DNA of 64,000 nucleotides from an uncultured Lachnospiraceae bacterium. GTDB taxonomy: Bacteria > Bacillota > Clostridia > Lachnospirales > Lachnospiraceae. Positions within the stretch are counted from its first letter, which is position 1, and every line of letters starts with the position of its first letter. The notes beneath the pieces were generated by a model, which worked only from the letters and a program-made list of their open reading frames with translations, was not told the DNA's origin and did no database searches. The DNA lies in NCBI GenBank assembly GCA_949878435.1, contig CATLAK010000003.1, positions 1-64,000 of the forward strand, written 5' to 3'. This document shows, piece by piece, positions 8,963 through 17,146 of this stretch. The translations under genes and the position numbers were made by a program.

Positions 8963-9798
8963 TCCCGATTCCGCTTTTTCCATTCCCTGGGAGCAATCCC
9001 GGTAATCTTTTTAAAAGCTCTGGAGAAGTGCAGCTGGTTTTCATACCCCACCTGTGCAGAGATATCTCCGATGGAAAGATCCGTGTTTTTCAGAAGATCA
9101 CAGGCTGTATTGATGCGGTAGCGCAGAATATATTCATGGGGCGTTACCAGAACCGTATTTTTGAATATTTTTCCAAAATAGCTGCGATCCAGATTGCACC
9201 AGTTTGCAAGCTGGGTCACAGTTATGTCCTGATTATAGTGGCGTTCAATATACATCATGGCCTCATGGACATAAAATTCCTGCAGATTGTCTATTTTTGG
9301 CGGTTTACGTGTGGTGGAAGTCCGCATCAGTACTTCCAGGATCCAATACATGGTTCCCAAGAGCCGCAGGGGCGAATCGTGGTATTCCAGCATAGAAAGC
9401 ATCAGCTCCTTAAGTTCGGCGGTATCTGGTTCTGTCTGGGGAATATAGATGGGATGCTTCACTCCGAGACCGGCATCTGACAAAAAGGACGGTACTTTCA
9501 GACCGTCAAACTCTATCCAGATATAAGTCCAGGGAGCCGCTTTATCTGCAGTATAGGTGGTAATATATTTGGGACAGATTAAGAAAGCCTGCCCGGCCTC
9601 CAACTGATAATAGCGGTCAGCCCCTACCGTAAACAATCCTTTGCCCTCGAGAATATAGTGCAGAAGATAATGGTTATGAGTGGCTGGCCCGCAGGAAAGC
9701 ATCGGCGCGCATTTTTCCCGTCCATATTGGTAGATGTTAAGATCTGTATAGTTTGCTCTCTGGAAAATATAAGTGTTGTTCTCGTTCATATCTTTCAT
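8959..9798 (-). CDS. AraC-family transcriptional regulator
   Basis: A 279-residue regulator with an N-terminal cupin sugar-sensing domain (about residues 15-150: HYILEGKGLFTVG, then QAFLICP) and a C-terminal double helix-turn-helix (about 175-275: ITVTQLANWCNLDRSYFGKIFK and LSIGDISAQVGYENQLHFSRAFKK, then ITGIAPREW). Such proteins activate carbohydrate genes when the ligand binds. It is divergent from the sugar ABC importer and GH30 glycosidase, about 500 bases away, so it probably controls them. Its stop overlaps the end of the broken ATPase frame. The start is uncertain by three codons: a second ATG lies at 9789. Confidence 0.9.
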   Translation of the reverse strand: MKDMNENNTYIFQRANYTDLNIYQYGREKCAPMLSCGPATHNHYLLHYILEGKGLFTVGADRYYQLEAGQAFLICPKYITTYTADKAAPWTYIWIEFDGLKVPSFLSDAGLGVKHPIYIPQTEPDTAELKELMLSMLEYHDSPLRLLGTMYWILEVLMRTSTTRKPPKIDNLQEFYVHEAMMYIERHYNQDITVTQLANWCNLDRSYFGKIFKNTVLVTPHEYILRYRINTACDLLKNTDLSIGDISAQVGYENQLHFSRAFKKITGIAPREWKKRNRD

Positions 9799-9810
9799 AA
9801 TAGAATCCTG

Positions 9811-9928
9811 TCCGCAGTGTAAACCCTGCGTGAATCTGTCCGCAGTGCGAACCCTGCGTGAATCTGCCCGCAGTGCGAACTCTGCGTCAACCTATCCGCA
9901 GTGCGAACTCAAAAACCTGCGGTTTTTT
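9811..9928. repeat. 28-bp tandem repeat (about 3.5 units) ending in a hairpin
   Basis: Units begin at 9811, 9839, 9867 and 9895, each with TCCGCAGTGYRAACYCTGCG as the core, the last one truncated and merging into a hairpin in which CCGCAG (9896-9901) pairs with CTGCGG (9917-9922) before TTTTTT. A second foldback, GGGC-TTC-GCCC, lies just beyond. The array occupies the upstream region of the AraC gene; I see no gene in 9799-10298. The units are contiguous, with no spacers, so this is not a CRISPR. Confidence 0.8.
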
Positions 9929-10237
9929 CGTTCACGGGCTTCGCCCTATACATCCATAATCTGAAAAAATTGTCAGCAAGCTGCCATTTTTTCATCTTAC
10001 GTCTGTGCACTGCTCATTGCCTTCGTGGACATTATACCACAATGCGTTATAGATGCAAGAAAATAGTATTTTTATCGCAGTTGGGTATGTTTTGAAATTC
10101 TTCTGCTATTTATATCGGATTTAGGGAATGATAAGATAAAGGGCAGAAACAGGCGTTATTTAAAGTCCTCTGCAGAAGGATAAGGCAAACAGAGCAGAAA
10201 ATACTGGCGCTCTGTAAATCAAATCAAAAAGAGATAT

Positions 10238-10265
10238 TTGCCCAAATGCGTTGTCGGATTATGCT
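10238..10265 (+). promoter_or_regulatory. Weak candidate promoter for the sugar ABC operon
   Basis: TTGCCC, 16-base spacer, TATGCT, 34 bases before the start codon of the binding protein. It is a poor match, as expected for a promoter that needs an activator such as the divergent AraC protein. Confidence 0.3.
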
Positions 10266-10298
10266 TATAAAGCGTTTTGGGTGAGGAAAGGAAGGGTT

Positions 10299-11711
10299 AT
10301 GAAAAGAAAATCTGTAAGTGTAGTGTTGGCTACGGCGATGCTTACGTCTGTCCTGTTTGGATGCGGCGATGGCAGCAATAATCAGAAGGTGGAAAATTCT
10401 ACTGAGCAGGTCAGTCAGGAGAATACAGAGAGTGAAACGTCAGATGCATCAGTGGCAGGTGAGGCAGCAGATACAACAGGAACAGAAACTGCGGCAAATC
10501 CTGAAGACCTTACCGGGACAGTGGTAATCTGGGACTGGGACGGCGGAACACAGCAAAAGTATGTGGATAAATTTAATGAAGTTTATCCGAATGTAACGAT
10601 TGAAGTACAGGATGTGGCCTGGGATGATTATATGACAAAGTTACAGACCAGCTATGTCTCAGGAATGGATCTGCCGGATATTATTCTGGGTGAGATGGCA
10701 TGGAGAGGGACGCTTTATGAGATGGGCATCTGTGATGACTTAGAGGAAGCGCCTTACAATTTGGACAGAAGTAACATGGTAGCTTCCTCCGTACCCTTGG
10801 TATCGGATCAGAATGGAAATATTCTCGGTTTGGAAATGCAGGTGACTCCGGCAGGATTTGCTTATAAGAGAGATCTGGCCAAGGAATATTTGGGAACAGA
10901 TGACCCCGCAGAGGTAGGCGCCATGATCAGCGATTGGGATGCTTTCCTTGAGGTAGGTAAGCAGGTTAGTGAAAAGAGTAATGGTAAGGTTAAGATGATG
11001 GTTTCCTTAGGAGACGTGCTTCTTTCAACCATTGGACAGAATGTGGTGGATTATGTGGACGGTGATACGGTTGATATCACGAAAAAGATGACAAAGCCTC
11101 TGGAAACGACCATTAAAATGAGGGATGCAGGAATTATCGGAAATGTGGAGATGTATTCAGCTTCCTGGTATTCCGCATATGCAGCTGATGAATATATTTT
11201 CTATGAAGCAGGCTCCTGGTGTCCGCCGCTTGTGATTGCCAAAAACGATACGGAAGGAGAAGGAAACTGGGCAGTTACAACGCCTCCTGAGGGTTCCTTT
11301 AATCTTGGCGGAACGACTTTGAGCGTTTATAAGGACAGTGAAAATAAGGAAGCGGCATGGGCTTATCTGGAGTTTATTTACTTCTCAGAACTGGGCGGCT
11401 CTTATATGTATGATCTGACCGGAAACTACAGCTGCTATCAGCCGTATTATGAGAGTGAATATTCTCCTATGGACAAGGAAGGCCCGGTAGATAAGTTCTT
11501 TGGCGGCCAGAGTCTGGTGAAGTACTATATCGAGGAGGCAGCGCCCAATGCAAAGACAGCGCCTCAGACCAAATATGATGCGATCATCAATGATGTGTTC
11601 CAGGCACTGACACCGAAATACATGACGGATATGTCCATTGATACACAAAAGGCACTGGAACTGTTTAAAGAGGAAGTACAGATTAAAGCACCGGAAGCAA
11701 AGATACAATAA
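10299..11711 (+). CDS. Sugar ABC transporter substrate-binding lipoprotein
   Basis: A 470-residue family 1 extracellular solute-binding protein (MalE-like). The signal peptide MKRKSVSVVLATAMLTSVLFGCG ends in the lipobox LFGC, so the protein is anchored in the membrane by a lipidated cysteine at residue 22; an acidic, S/T-rich linker (about 25-70) follows, then the binding domain with GTVVIWDWDGGTQQKYVDKF. I chose the ATG at 10299 because GAGGAAAGGAAGG sits just upstream and the signal peptide starts there; an in-frame TTG further upstream would hide it. It delivers sugar to the two permeases that follow. No ATPase gene is in the cluster, so a shared MsmK-type ATPase encoded elsewhere is likely. 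The adjacent GH30 enzyme hints at a beta-linked oligosaccharide substrate. Confidence 0.92.
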   Translation: MKRKSVSVVLATAMLTSVLFGCGDGSNNQKVENSTEQVSQENTESETSDASVAGEAADTTGTETAANPEDLTGTVVIWDWDGGTQQKYVDKFNEVYPNVTIEVQDVAWDDYMTKLQTSYVSGMDLPDIILGEMAWRGTLYEMGICDDLEEAPYNLDRSNMVASSVPLVSDQNGNILGLEMQVTPAGFAYKRDLAKEYLGTDDPAEVGAMISDWDAFLEVGKQVSEKSNGKVKMMVSLGDVLLSTIGQNVVDYVDGDTVDITKKMTKPLETTIKMRDAGIIGNVEMYSASWYSAYAADEYIFYEAGSWCPPLVIAKNDTEGEGNWAVTTPPEGSFNLGGTTLSVYKDSENKEAAWAYLEFIYFSELGGSYMYDLTGNYSCYQPYYESEYSPMDKEGPVDKFFGGQSLVKYYIEEAAPNAKTAPQTKYDAIINDVFQALTPKYMTDMSIDTQKALELFKEEVQIKAPEAKIQ

Positions 11712-11746
11712 GAAAGATTTATAGAAGAAAAGGCGGATGAGAGAGA

Positions 11747-12643
11747 ATGAAACGTAATAAATGGCCTGTTATTTTTGCAACACCATTTCTGACGGCGTAC
11801 GGATTGTTTATGCTGTTCCCCATGCTGTACTCTTTTTACTTGAGTCTGTTTGAATATAACGGCATTGTGGAGAAGCATTTCGTAGGGTTTTCGAACTATA
11901 TCAATCTGTTTACAAAGGACAGATTATTCTTAAAATCGCTATATAATACGGTTTTGATCATGTTGATGTCCCTGCCGGTGAATCTGATTCTGGGACTGGT
12001 GGTTGCATACCTGCTTTTCAGCCTTGCAAGAGGCAGAAGAGTGTTTCAGGTGGTAAATTTCCTTCCCTATATTACGACACCTGTGGCCATTGGTTTCATT
12101 TTCTCATATATCTTTGACTGGAACAGCGGCATTTTGAACGGGTTGCTGACGTACTTCGGTATTCTGGATGAAAATTATTTCTGGCTGCAGCAACCCTGGT
12201 CCGCCCGCCTGATCGTGGCCATTATGATTGTGTGGAGAAATTTTGGATATTGTATGATGATCTATCTTTCCGGCATGACAGCCATTGATCAGGATATCTA
12301 TGAGGCTGCGGCTATTGATGGAGCCGGAAAGTTTAAAACTTTCTTTGCCATAGTGGTTCCGTTATTGAAAAATGTCTCCGTCTTTTTATTGATCACAGCG
12401 ATGATCGGCGGATTTCAGATGTTTGATGAGCCGGTTCAGCTCTATTCCGGCTGGTCAGCGGCTTCACGCAGTGTGGGCGGCCCGGAATATTCGGTACTGA
12501 CGGTGATCTGGAAGTTTTATGATGACTCTTTTGGGAGCAATACCCGGTTGGGATATGGGGCAGCCATTGCCTACACATTGTTTTTGATTATCGGCGCCTG
12601 TTCTCTGTTCAGCTTCTTCTGGAGCAACAGGAAAGATTCCTAA
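11747..12643 (+). CDS. Sugar ABC transporter permease (MalF/UgpA type)
   Basis: A 298-residue inner membrane permease with six predicted spans. The cytoplasmic EAA loop, which contacts the ATPase, reads EAAAIDGAGKFKTFFAIVVPLL near residues 186-207. The N-terminus PFLTAYGLFMLFPMLYSFYLS is typical of the MalF/UgpA class. Spacing to the binding protein is 35 bases and to the second permease 13 bases, so this is one operon. GAGAGA precedes the ATG. Confidence 0.93.
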   Translation: MKRNKWPVIFATPFLTAYGLFMLFPMLYSFYLSLFEYNGIVEKHFVGFSNYINLFTKDRLFLKSLYNTVLIMLMSLPVNLILGLVVAYLLFSLARGRRVFQVVNFLPYITTPVAIGFIFSYIFDWNSGILNGLLTYFGILDENYFWLQQPWSARLIVAIMIVWRNFGYCMMIYLSGMTAIDQDIYEAAAIDGAGKFKTFFAIVVPLLKNVSVFLLITAMIGGFQMFDEPVQLYSGWSAASRSVGGPEYSVLTVIWKFYDDSFGSNTRLGYGAAIAYTLFLIIGACSLFSFFWSNRKDS

Positions 12644-12656
12644 GGAGGGCAGGAGA

Positions 12657-13478
12657 ATGAGGAAAAAAGGATTAAAGGACTGGTGGATTTATCTGGTGCT
12701 GGGAGTGATTTCCCTGATTGCATTGATTCCCTTTTACATGATGTTTGTAATGGGCACTTATTATAGCGAGGACCTGTTTAAAGGGATGCCGCTTTTTGTC
12801 AGTGATTATTTCTGGGAAAATTTAAAGACAACTTTAAGTCATGGACTTCTTGCCACATATGGGAACAGTATTTTCGTGTCGGTGACAGCAGTGGCTGCCT
12901 GTCTCTTTACCAGTATTACCATGGGATATGCTCTGGCTAAGTTTGAATTCAGGGCTAAGAAATTCTTCTTTATCCTGGTGCTGACGGGTATGATGCTGCC
13001 TACGCAGATTTCTATCATAGGCTATATTATGGAAATGCGGGTGGCGCACCTGACCAATACGCTTTGGTCGGTGATATGTGTCTGGATTGCAAATCCTTTC
13101 AGCGCCTTTTTCATGATGCAGTTTATGAAAGATTCCATACCGGAAGAAATGATGGAAAGCGCAAGAATCGATGGATGTTCCGAACCCGGAATCCTCTTTA
13201 AGATAGTGGTGCCTTGTATGAAGCCGGCGATTACCACTGTTTCAACGCTTGTGTTCTTATGGTCATGGAATAATTACCTGCTGCCGCTCATCACATTGAA
13301 TAAACAGAAAGTATATACACTGCCGCTTATGATCTCCAATATTTCGGTGTCTTACCGACAGGATTATGGTGCGCAGATGCTGGCATTGGCCTTGTCCACT
13401 TTCCCTGTACTGATCATTTTCATCTGTGGTTCCAGACATTTTGTAAAAGGGATTACAGCAGGGGCAGTCAAGGGATAG
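12657..13478 (+). CDS. Sugar ABC transporter permease (MalG/UgpE type)
   Basis: A 273-residue permease with six spans and the EAA loop ESARIDGCSEPGILFKIVVP near residues 166-185. It forms the channel with the preceding permease. AGGAGGGCAGGAG precedes the ATG. The C-terminus ends in VKGITAGAVKG, the usual ending of MalG-like proteins. It is followed 34 bases later by the GH30 gene with its own AAGGAG site. Confidence 0.93.
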   Translation: MRKKGLKDWWIYLVLGVISLIALIPFYMMFVMGTYYSEDLFKGMPLFVSDYFWENLKTTLSHGLLATYGNSIFVSVTAVAACLFTSITMGYALAKFEFRAKKFFFILVLTGMMLPTQISIIGYIMEMRVAHLTNTLWSVICVWIANPFSAFFMMQFMKDSIPEEMMESARIDGCSEPGILFKIVVPCMKPAITTVSTLVFLWSWNNYLLPLITLNKQKVYTLPLMISNISVSYRQDYGAQMLALALSTFPVLIIFICGSRHFVKGITAGAVKG

Positions 13479-13512
13479 TGAGAACAGATTACGAAAGGAG
13501 TACAGTGGTATA

Positions 13513-14871
13513 ATGAAGGGGAGAATGGTTTATACAGCACGGGATACTGGCGAAAGATTTTCCGAAAAGGAACTTTCACAGTGCCAGAAGGAAAAGGTGC
13601 TTTTGAAAATTTACCCGGAAGAAGTTCGGCAGGAAATATTGGGTTTTGGGGGTGCATTCACAGATACGGCGGCCATGGCTCTGCTTCATATGAATAAAGA
13701 GATACAAAAGAAGGCGCTGGATGCCTACTTTGACCCGGAAACGGGTCTGTCTTATAACATGGGGAGAGTGCCTATCGGATGCTGCGACTTTTCAACGGTA
13801 GAGTATTCCCATGCGGAAGCGCCCGAAGATGAAGAACTTTCTTCCTTTTCCATAGAACAGGACAGGCGGGGAATCATACCGCTGATCAAAGGAGCGGAAG
13901 GCGTGATGGAAAAAAGCTGCGAAAAAGGGGAGTTACTGCTTTATGCACTGCCCTGGAGTCCGCCCGGATGGATGAAAACAAACGGCCAGATGAGTTGGGG
14001 AGGCAGGCTTTGTCCGGAATATTATGAGACCATGGCTGCCTATCTGATCAAATTTATCAAAGCCTATGAGGAGGAAGGAATCCTGCTGTGGGGGATTGCA
14101 CCACAGAATGAGCCCATAGAGATACAACGCTGGGCTTCCTGTGAGTATTCAGGGGAGGAGGAGAGAATCTTCCTTAAGGATTATCTGGTTCCTGCTCTGG
14201 AAAAGGCCGGGTATCAGGATAAAAAAATTTTATGCTGGGAGTGTAATAAAGATTTTATACGGGAAAGGGCGGAGGAAATCCTTTCTGATCGGGAGCTTGC
14301 CCAGAAGATATTTGGTGTGGCATTTCACTGGTATTCGGGTGATTACTTTGAAGAGTTGGAAAGAACACACCAGAAATTCCCGCAAGTTCAGCTGATTGCA
14401 ACAGAATGCTGTGTGGTGATGCCGAAAGATTTGCTGGAATGGTCGGTGGGGGAACAGTATGCCCACGATATGATAGGGGATTTTAATAACTGGACCTGTG
14501 CCTGGATGGACTGGAATCTTTTCCTTGACAGGAACAGCGGACCTCAGATTGCAGGGAATCCCTGTGCTGCGCCGATCATACTGGATGAGGAAAAGCAGGA
14601 AATGATTCTCATGTCCTCTTATTACTATATTGGACACTTCAGCCGGTATGTAAAACGTGGAGCCAAAAATATCAGAATTGAGGCAGATAAGGAAGCGGCC
14701 CAAAAGGGATTGGAGTGTTGTGCATTCCTGAATCCGGATGGAGAACTGGCAGTTGTGATGATGAATGTTTCGGACGAAAATATGGAAGGATGTATACAGG
14801 CAGGGGAAGGAACATTTCATGTGAAGCTGGATGCCCACAGCATCGCAACGGTCTTGGTATCATCTACATAG
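13513..14871 (+). CDS. GH30 family glycoside hydrolase (glucosylceramidase-like)
   Basis: A 452-residue cytoplasmic enzyme without a signal peptide. GH30 features are the N-terminal EILGFGGAFTDTAA, then RVPIGCCDFS, LPWSPPGWMKTNG, the acid/base glutamate at E200 in APQNEP, and the nucleophile E298 in IATECC. A C-terminal beta domain (about 380-452) completes the fold. GH30 enzymes are retaining beta-glycosidases (beta-glucosidase, beta-1,6-glucanase, beta-xylosidase). Being intracellular and in one operon with an importer, it most likely splits the imported beta-linked disaccharide or glycoside. Exact specificity cannot be read. The stop overlaps the end of a convergent AraC remnant. Confidence 0.92.
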   Translation: MKGRMVYTARDTGERFSEKELSQCQKEKVLLKIYPEEVRQEILGFGGAFTDTAAMALLHMNKEIQKKALDAYFDPETGLSYNMGRVPIGCCDFSTVEYSHAEAPEDEELSSFSIEQDRRGIIPLIKGAEGVMEKSCEKGELLLYALPWSPPGWMKTNGQMSWGGRLCPEYYETMAAYLIKFIKAYEEEGILLWGIAPQNEPIEIQRWASCEYSGEEERIFLKDYLVPALEKAGYQDKKILCWECNKDFIRERAEEILSDRELAQKIFGVAFHWYSGDYFEELERTHQKFPQVQLIATECCVVMPKDLLEWSVGEQYAHDMIGDFNNWTCAWMDWNLFLDRNSGPQIAGNPCAAPIILDEEKQEMILMSSYYYIGHFSRYVKRGAKNIRIEADKEAAQKGLECCAFLNPDGELAVVMMNVSDENMEGCIQAGEGTFHVKLDAHSIATVLVSST

Positions 14872-15172
14872 GTCTTGTGTTTATCATGTGTTTTCTATAT
14901 TCCCGGGGACTCATTTCATAATATTTATGAAAAGCGGAGGAAAAATGTTCAGCAGAGGAATACCCAAGTTCCTCTGCGATGGACGTAATACTCTTGTTTT
15001 TATTGGAAAGAAGAATAACAGCAGCCGACATTCTGGCTTCTGTTTTTTTCTGTTGGAAAATTATATTGATAAAGGGAATCCTGTATTTGGAGTATGTAAA
15101 AAATTCATTATCATATCGGATTTTCATGCGTTCCAGATACTTTATAGTATGGGTGACAAAAGGCCAGACTGA
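14864..15172 (-). pseudogene. AraC-family regulator remnant (second helix-turn-helix only)
   Basis: The frame encodes the last part of an AraC DNA-binding domain: ITSIAEELGYSSAEHFSSAFHKYYEMSPREYRK. The preceding helix-turn-helix is scrambled and the sensor domain is gone; an in-frame TAA lies directly upstream of 15172. No ribosome binding site supports the internal ATG at 15127. It probably was the regulator of a neighbouring carbohydrate operon, broken before or when the adjacent insertion sequence arrived. The 160 bases from here to the transposase hold no gene. Confidence 0.75.
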
Positions 15173-15276
15173 TTATCGGATAGGGGAACTGGAATATCAG
15201 ATTGTTGGGGATCAGAGATGAACACCCTCAGCTTTGAAAGGAAAAAATAATTCGCACTAATATAGCTGAAAATAGC

Positions 15277-16691
15277 CTTCCTTTGCAAAAAATATAGTAA
15301 AATGAAAGAAAAAGTTTTTCGCAGAGGAGGTTTTATATGGGCAGGGCACAGGAGAGAATCCGCAGAAAGCTGGAAAATAACCCCGTCATGGAGTGTAATA
15401 AGGTCAGGAACAGGTACTGTCCGGACCTGTTCCGTGATTTTGCGGATACAAAAGATCCGAGAAACCAGAGCTATACGGAGTATTCCAACGATGAACTGCT
15501 GGGGACCATGTTCTACAAAGGGATCGCCGGGATTGTAAGCATGCAGTCAATGACCTATGAGTTCAACCGGGAAGGCATAGTGGCAAATTTATTCCGGTTT
15601 ATGGGGAAAAAAGAGAAAGAATACCTCCCGCACGCTGTCACGGTCAATGAATATCTGGAGAGGCTGGCTCCGGAAGAACTGCAGAAAGTGCAGCAGAAGC
15701 AGGTTTATGGGCTGATCCGCGGCAAAGCCTTTTATGATGCCAGATTCCGGAAGAAATGGCTGGTCATCGTAGACGGGACACAGATTTATTCCGGGAGCCG
15801 GAAACTTAATGAGGGGTGTCTGGAGCGTCATTATAATAAAGGGACAGAAGAAGAAAAAGTGAATTACCACTGTGATGTACTGGAAGCAAAGCTAGTATTA
15901 GGGGAGAGCCTGATCGTGAGCATAGCCAGTGAATTCATAGAAAATAATGGGGAAGATGCTGAAAGGCAGGGGCACATGAGTGAGGAGGCACGGAAGCAGG
16001 ACTGTGAGACAAAAGCCTTTAAGAGGCTGTCCGGGAAGATAAAAAAGGCATTTCCAAGGCTGCCGGTCATACTGCTGGCAGACAGCCTGTATGCATCAGA
16101 ACCGGTAATGGGCATCTGCCGGGACAACGGGTGGGAATTCATTATCCGTTATAAAACAGGAAGCATACCGGGTATTGCGGAGGAATATGAAAGAATACCA
16201 GAAAAAGAAATGTCAGGGCATGCAGAATTCATTAACGGGATTGATTATAATGGACAGCCGGTAAATATGCTGCGTTTCTGGGAAGAGAGGATCGTAAAAG
16301 GCGTGAGGGTGCGGACGGAGTTCCAGTGGCTGACAAGCATCCAGATAACAAAAAGGAATGCGGAGAAAATAGCCGGAGCCGGAAGAAAACGATGGAAGAT
16401 AGAGAATGAAGGATTCAACCGTCAGAAGAACTGGCAGGGGGACATTGCCCATGCCTGCAGCTGGGATGCCAGGGCGATGAAGAACCATTATCTGATGGCA
16501 CAGATATCAGATATGGTAAAGCAGCTGTACGAATGGTTCTTCCTGAAGGCAGGGGGGATAAAAAAGAAGCAAAAAAATATATCTTCCGAACTGTTAGAAA
16601 GCTTTGCCCAGCAGATAACAGAAAGAGAAGATATATTTGGGGACGATATGCCTTGCATATCAACAACCTGAGTCAAGTATAGCAAAGGAAG
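15277..16691 (+). mobile_element. IS4-like insertion sequence with short inverted repeats
   Basis: A 10-bp perfect inverted repeat, CTTCCTTTGC at 15277-15286 and GCAAAGGAAG at 16682-16691, brackets the transposase gene. No target duplication is visible and the match does not extend, so these ends are tentative. The element separates the carbohydrate operon from the defence-like island. Confidence 0.5.
15337..16671 (+). CDS. DDE transposase, IS4-like
   Basis: A 444-residue transposase with a DDE_Tnp_1-type catalytic domain: first aspartate D146 in LVIVDGTQ, second D249 in ILLADSLYAS, and glutamate E356 in RWKIENEGFN, the last followed by QKNW. Helical N-terminal DNA-binding region about 1-130. 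The frame is intact with a strong GAGGAGG site 8 bases before the ATG, so the enzyme may be active. A second, IS110-type transposase at the left window edge is unrelated. The subgroup within the IS4 superfamily is not certain. Confidence 0.85.
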   Translation: MGRAQERIRRKLENNPVMECNKVRNRYCPDLFRDFADTKDPRNQSYTEYSNDELLGTMFYKGIAGIVSMQSMTYEFNREGIVANLFRFMGKKEKEYLPHAVTVNEYLERLAPEELQKVQQKQVYGLIRGKAFYDARFRKKWLVIVDGTQIYSGSRKLNEGCLERHYNKGTEEEKVNYHCDVLEAKLVLGESLIVSIASEFIENNGEDAERQGHMSEEARKQDCETKAFKRLSGKIKKAFPRLPVILLADSLYASEPVMGICRDNGWEFIIRYKTGSIPGIAEEYERIPEKEMSGHAEFINGIDYNGQPVNMLRFWEERIVKGVRVRTEFQWLTSIQITKRNAEKIAGAGRKRWKIENEGFNRQKNWQGDIAHACSWDARAMKNHYLMAQISDMVKQLYEWFFLKAGGIKKKQKNISSELLESFAQQITEREDIFGDDMPCISTT

Positions 16692-16720
16692 TGATGCCTG
16701 CCAAGAGGGAAACGAAAATT

Positions 16721-16773
16721 TTATCCACAAAAAAGAGAGTAGTTATAGTAATGAGGTCAATGGATGTGGATAA
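16721..16773. promoter_or_regulatory. Inverted pair of perfect DnaA boxes
   Basis: TTATCCACA at 16721-16729 and its reverse complement TGTGGATAA at 16765-16773, 35 bases apart, in the gene-free interval after the insertion sequence. A perfect 9-mer is expected about once or less in 64 kb by chance, so a pair this close is notable. Confidence 0.5.
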
Positions 16774-16873
16774 CATTCCCAATTCTACGGAAAACTTTAA
16801 ATTGAAAAATTTGAGGTGCCCGGGCAGGCTATAAAAGAATTTACCTTTCAAAGCTGTTTTTTACAATAGCCTG

Positions 16874-16902
16874 TTGACAAGAGTGTTGGAAAAGAGTAAA
16901 AT
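16874..16902 (+). promoter_or_regulatory. Strong sigma-A promoter without a following gene
   Basis: Consensus TTGACA at 16874-16879, a 17-base spacer, and TAAAAT at 16897-16902. It reads into about 120 bases with no open frame that end in a terminator. Confidence 0.65.
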
Positions 16903-16908
16903 GCCATC

Positions 16909-17027
16909 TATAGAACAAAAATCCTAGAGATTTTTACTAGGGCGGTGCGTGCACTAAACTAGATTTGAGCTTGTTGAATAAAAAGGTTCACTAGAGAATA
17001 TTATGTGTTTTCTAGTGAGCCTTTTTA
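16909..17027 (+). ncRNA. Candidate small RNA, about 118 nt
   Basis: The region is defined by a near-consensus promoter upstream and a 16-bp terminator stem downstream, with no coding frame between. Near its 5' end AAAAATC pairs with GATTTTT around a CTAGA loop; a GC-rich middle segment (GGGCGGTGCGTGCAC) is the most distinctive unpaired part. It lies between an insertion sequence and the convergent PD-(D/E)XK-recombinase fusion gene. It matches no RNA family that I recognise. It could instead be an integration-site region in which promoter and terminator are coincidental. Confidence 0.4.
16980..17026 (+). terminator. Strong, probably bidirectional terminator
   Basis: A 16-bp stem with one G-U pair joins AAAAAGGTTCACTAGA (16980-16995) and TCTAGTGAGCCTTTTT (17011-17026) around a 15-base loop. 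The A-tract and T-tract allow termination of the small RNA on the plus strand and of the fusion gene on the minus strand. Confidence 0.85.
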
Positions 17028-17146
17028 TGGATATGCTTGATAATATCTACAGAAATGTGCCCTTGAACAATAATATATTACTTTCACAACGAAAGATACC
17101 ATACCTTATATAGTCAAGATACAGTATCTTCAAAATCACAAGGCAA

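Noticed and set aside
9811-9928. Possible CRISPR array
   Set aside because: Units are contiguous with no unique spacers, and no cas gene is near.
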